NCBI GenBank assembly: GCA_035502095.1
Contig: DATJUX010000019.1
Location: forward strand, 124,001 to 188,000
From: JAKANT01 sp035502095
GTDB taxonomy: Bacteria > Pseudomonadota > Gammaproteobacteria > Burkholderiales > Burkholderiaceae_F
Direction of reading: 5' to 3'
Length of the DNA stretch: 64,000 bases
Part shown: piece by piece, positions 62,956-64,000 of the stretch
Layout of the letters: each line of letters opens with the position of its first letter
Position numbering within the stretch: position 1 is the first letter of the stretch
Notes under the pieces: generated by a model
Seen by the model: only the letters and a program-made list of their open reading frames with translations
The model's database searches: none
Told to the model about the DNA's origin: nothing
Translations under genes and position numbers: made by a program

Positions 62956-63125
62956 CCTTTCCCGCTCTACGGAGGCCGCCCGCGTGTTCCGCGCGTTCCT
63001 CCCTGCGACCCAACCTCCCGGAATTCCAGGCTTTTCCTCCGATAACGGGCGCTTCGACTACCTAGGATCGGCATTGGGGACCACCTCGCCCGCGCGAGGG
63101 GGTCATAGGGTTATGGGTGAGAGAC
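62956..63125 (+). other. Upstream region of mshI
   Basis: Non-coding. It has a small hairpin cctcgc/gcgagg (63084-63089 and 63094-63099) and a purine-rich stretch before the ATG. A clear promoter is not identified, but the gap and the preceding repeat suggest that mshI starts a new transcript. Confidence 0.4.
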
Positions 63126-64000
63126 ATGGCTTCGACAGCAAGCTTGGGCACACCTTGGCTTCGCCGCCTCCGGCGCGCACGGTGGTCAGCCGGGGGTGCG
63201 TTCGTCGGTGCCCAATGGATCGGCACCGATCTCGTGCTCGCCAGAGTGCACCAGGATGTCGAGCGACCGGAGGTCGATCGCATCACGATCGTGCCCGCGC
63301 CCGCCGAGTCGCGTAGCGACCTCGTGCGGCATCTGGCGGAAAGCGATCTGCTCGGCGGTGCAAGCCTGGTCGTGACGCTGGCGCCGGGACAATACGACCT
63401 GCATCAGGTCACCGCCCCGTCGGTGCCCGCCGAGGACGTCCGCGATGCGTTGCGCTGGCAATTGCGCGGCAGCCTCGCGTATCCGCCCGAAGAAGCGGCG
63501 CTCGACTACGTGCGCATTCCGCTTGGCGTCGCCGCGCGCAACAAGGAGACGCTGCTCGCCGTCACTGCCCACCGCCCGACCGTCGAGGCCGCGACCGCCC
63601 CGTTTGCGACCCACGGCTTGTTCGTCGAAGCCGTCGACATCCCCGAGTTCGCGCAGCGCAATCTCGCGCGGCTCGTCGGCATCGAAGGCACCAATGTCTG
63701 GCTCGGCTTCGAGCGCGAGACCTGCCTGCTCACCGCGCACCTGGACGGCGAACTCGCGTTCGCCCGCCGCATGCTGCTGCCCGGTGCGAGCCACAACGCG
63801 ATCGATGCCGACTCGCCGGATGCGGTCGCGCACGTCACCGACCGCATCGTGACGCAGGCCCAACGCACGCTCGACACGTTCGAGCGCCAGTCCGGCCTGC
63901 CGCCGGTCACGCGCATCACCGTGGGCCCGCATCGGCACGCGGCGTCGATCACCGACGCTCTGGCCGATCGCACGGGGCTCATCGTGACGCGCTTCAATGC
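63126..64000 (+). CDS. mshI: MshI-like pilus biogenesis protein, N-terminal part
   Basis: PilM-like cytoplasmic component of the MSHA inner-membrane complex; the fragment has 291 complete codons and runs off the right edge. It starts MASTASLGTPWLRRLRRARWSAG and proceeds through ESDLLGGASLVVTLAPGQYDLHQ and DVRDALRWQLRGSLAYPPEEAALDYVRIP, matching MshI by family pattern. This begins a second msh operon (mshI, J, K, L, M in other genomes), following mshQ and repeat copy 4. Confidence 0.75.
   Translation, partial: MASTASLGTPWLRRLRRARWSAGGAFVGAQWIGTDLVLARVHQDVERPEVDRITIVPAPAESRSDLVRHLAESDLLGGASLVVTLAPGQYDLHQVTAPSVPAEDVRDALRWQLRGSLAYPPEEAALDYVRIPLGVAARNKETLLAVTAHRPTVEAATAPFATHGLFVEAVDIPEFAQRNLARLVGIEGTNVWLGFERETCLLTAHLDGELAFARRMLLPGASHNAIDADSPDAVAHVTDRIVTQAQRTLDTFERQSGLPPVTRITVGPHRHAASITDALADRTGLIVTRFN

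Overview
The window is about 64 kb of dense, high-GC chromosome with no rRNA, tRNA, phage or CRISPR sequence that I can see. Gene content and order point to a betaproteobacterium of Burkholderiales or a related order. The markers are the polA / DUF2782 / type-II thrB / BPSS1780-family neighbourhood, pilT-pilU beside yggS-proC, recG-oxyR, and the xseB-ispA-dxs operon. I cannot name the genus. Most genes are core housekeeping genes in short, often overlapping operons. Accessory features are interspersed REP-like repeats, an intein and a type IV pilus locus.

Layout. 1-6 kb: end of argG, murB, a small unknown gene, then xseB-ispA-dxs-amidotransferase on the minus strand (isoprenoid precursors). 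6-12 kb: an EamA exporter, a sulfurtransferase, a dienelactone-hydrolase-like protein and a TldD/TldE protease pair. 12-21 kb: polA, a LOG-family gene, DUF2782, thrB, a membrane protein, and a UvrD helicase carrying an in-frame intein. 21-29 kb: leuS-lptE-holA-proA, a HemJ-like protein, a DsbA-fold isomerase and a THUMP methyltransferase. 29-33 kb: a zinc-ribbon membrane protein coupled to an orphan TAXI binding protein, then peroxide defence (OsmC, glutathione peroxidase), a PilZ protein and an SDR. 34-39 kb: pilU and pilT, yggS, an unknown gene, proC and ubiA. 40-44 kb: the ugpBAEC glycerol-3-phosphate ABC importer. 44-48 kb: DUF72, oxyR, recG, ridA. 48-53.6 kb: a GST, two alpha/beta hydrolases, a wax-ester/triacylglycerol synthase and an Mpo1-like protein, which read as a lipid module. 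53.8-64 kb: an MSHA-type pilus locus (mshE, mshG, a major pilin, mshC, mshD, mshO, mshP, mshQ, then mshI running off the end).

How parts may work together. c-di-GMP is a likely theme: MshE has a recognisable MshEN nucleotide-binding domain and a separate PilZ protein is encoded at 32.5 kb, while PilT/PilU provide retraction ATPases. The wax synthase and two lipase-like hydrolases could make and mobilise storage lipid.

The most unusual items are: (1) the intein in UvrD, inserted after the GDDDQ helicase motif; (2) a Pol I whose 3'-5' exonuclease catalytic acids are nearly all replaced while the nuclease and polymerase domains are intact; (3) a shared C-terminal CT-x6-LGLC signature in two adjacent, translationally coupled genes (zinc-ribbon protein and TAXI protein); (4) an mshD leader peptide that appears to be encoded by a REP-like repeat; (5) a cationic, phasin-like tail on the wax synthase; and (6) a family of dispersed cgcggat palindromes. 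All calls come from reading the sequence; no database search was run.
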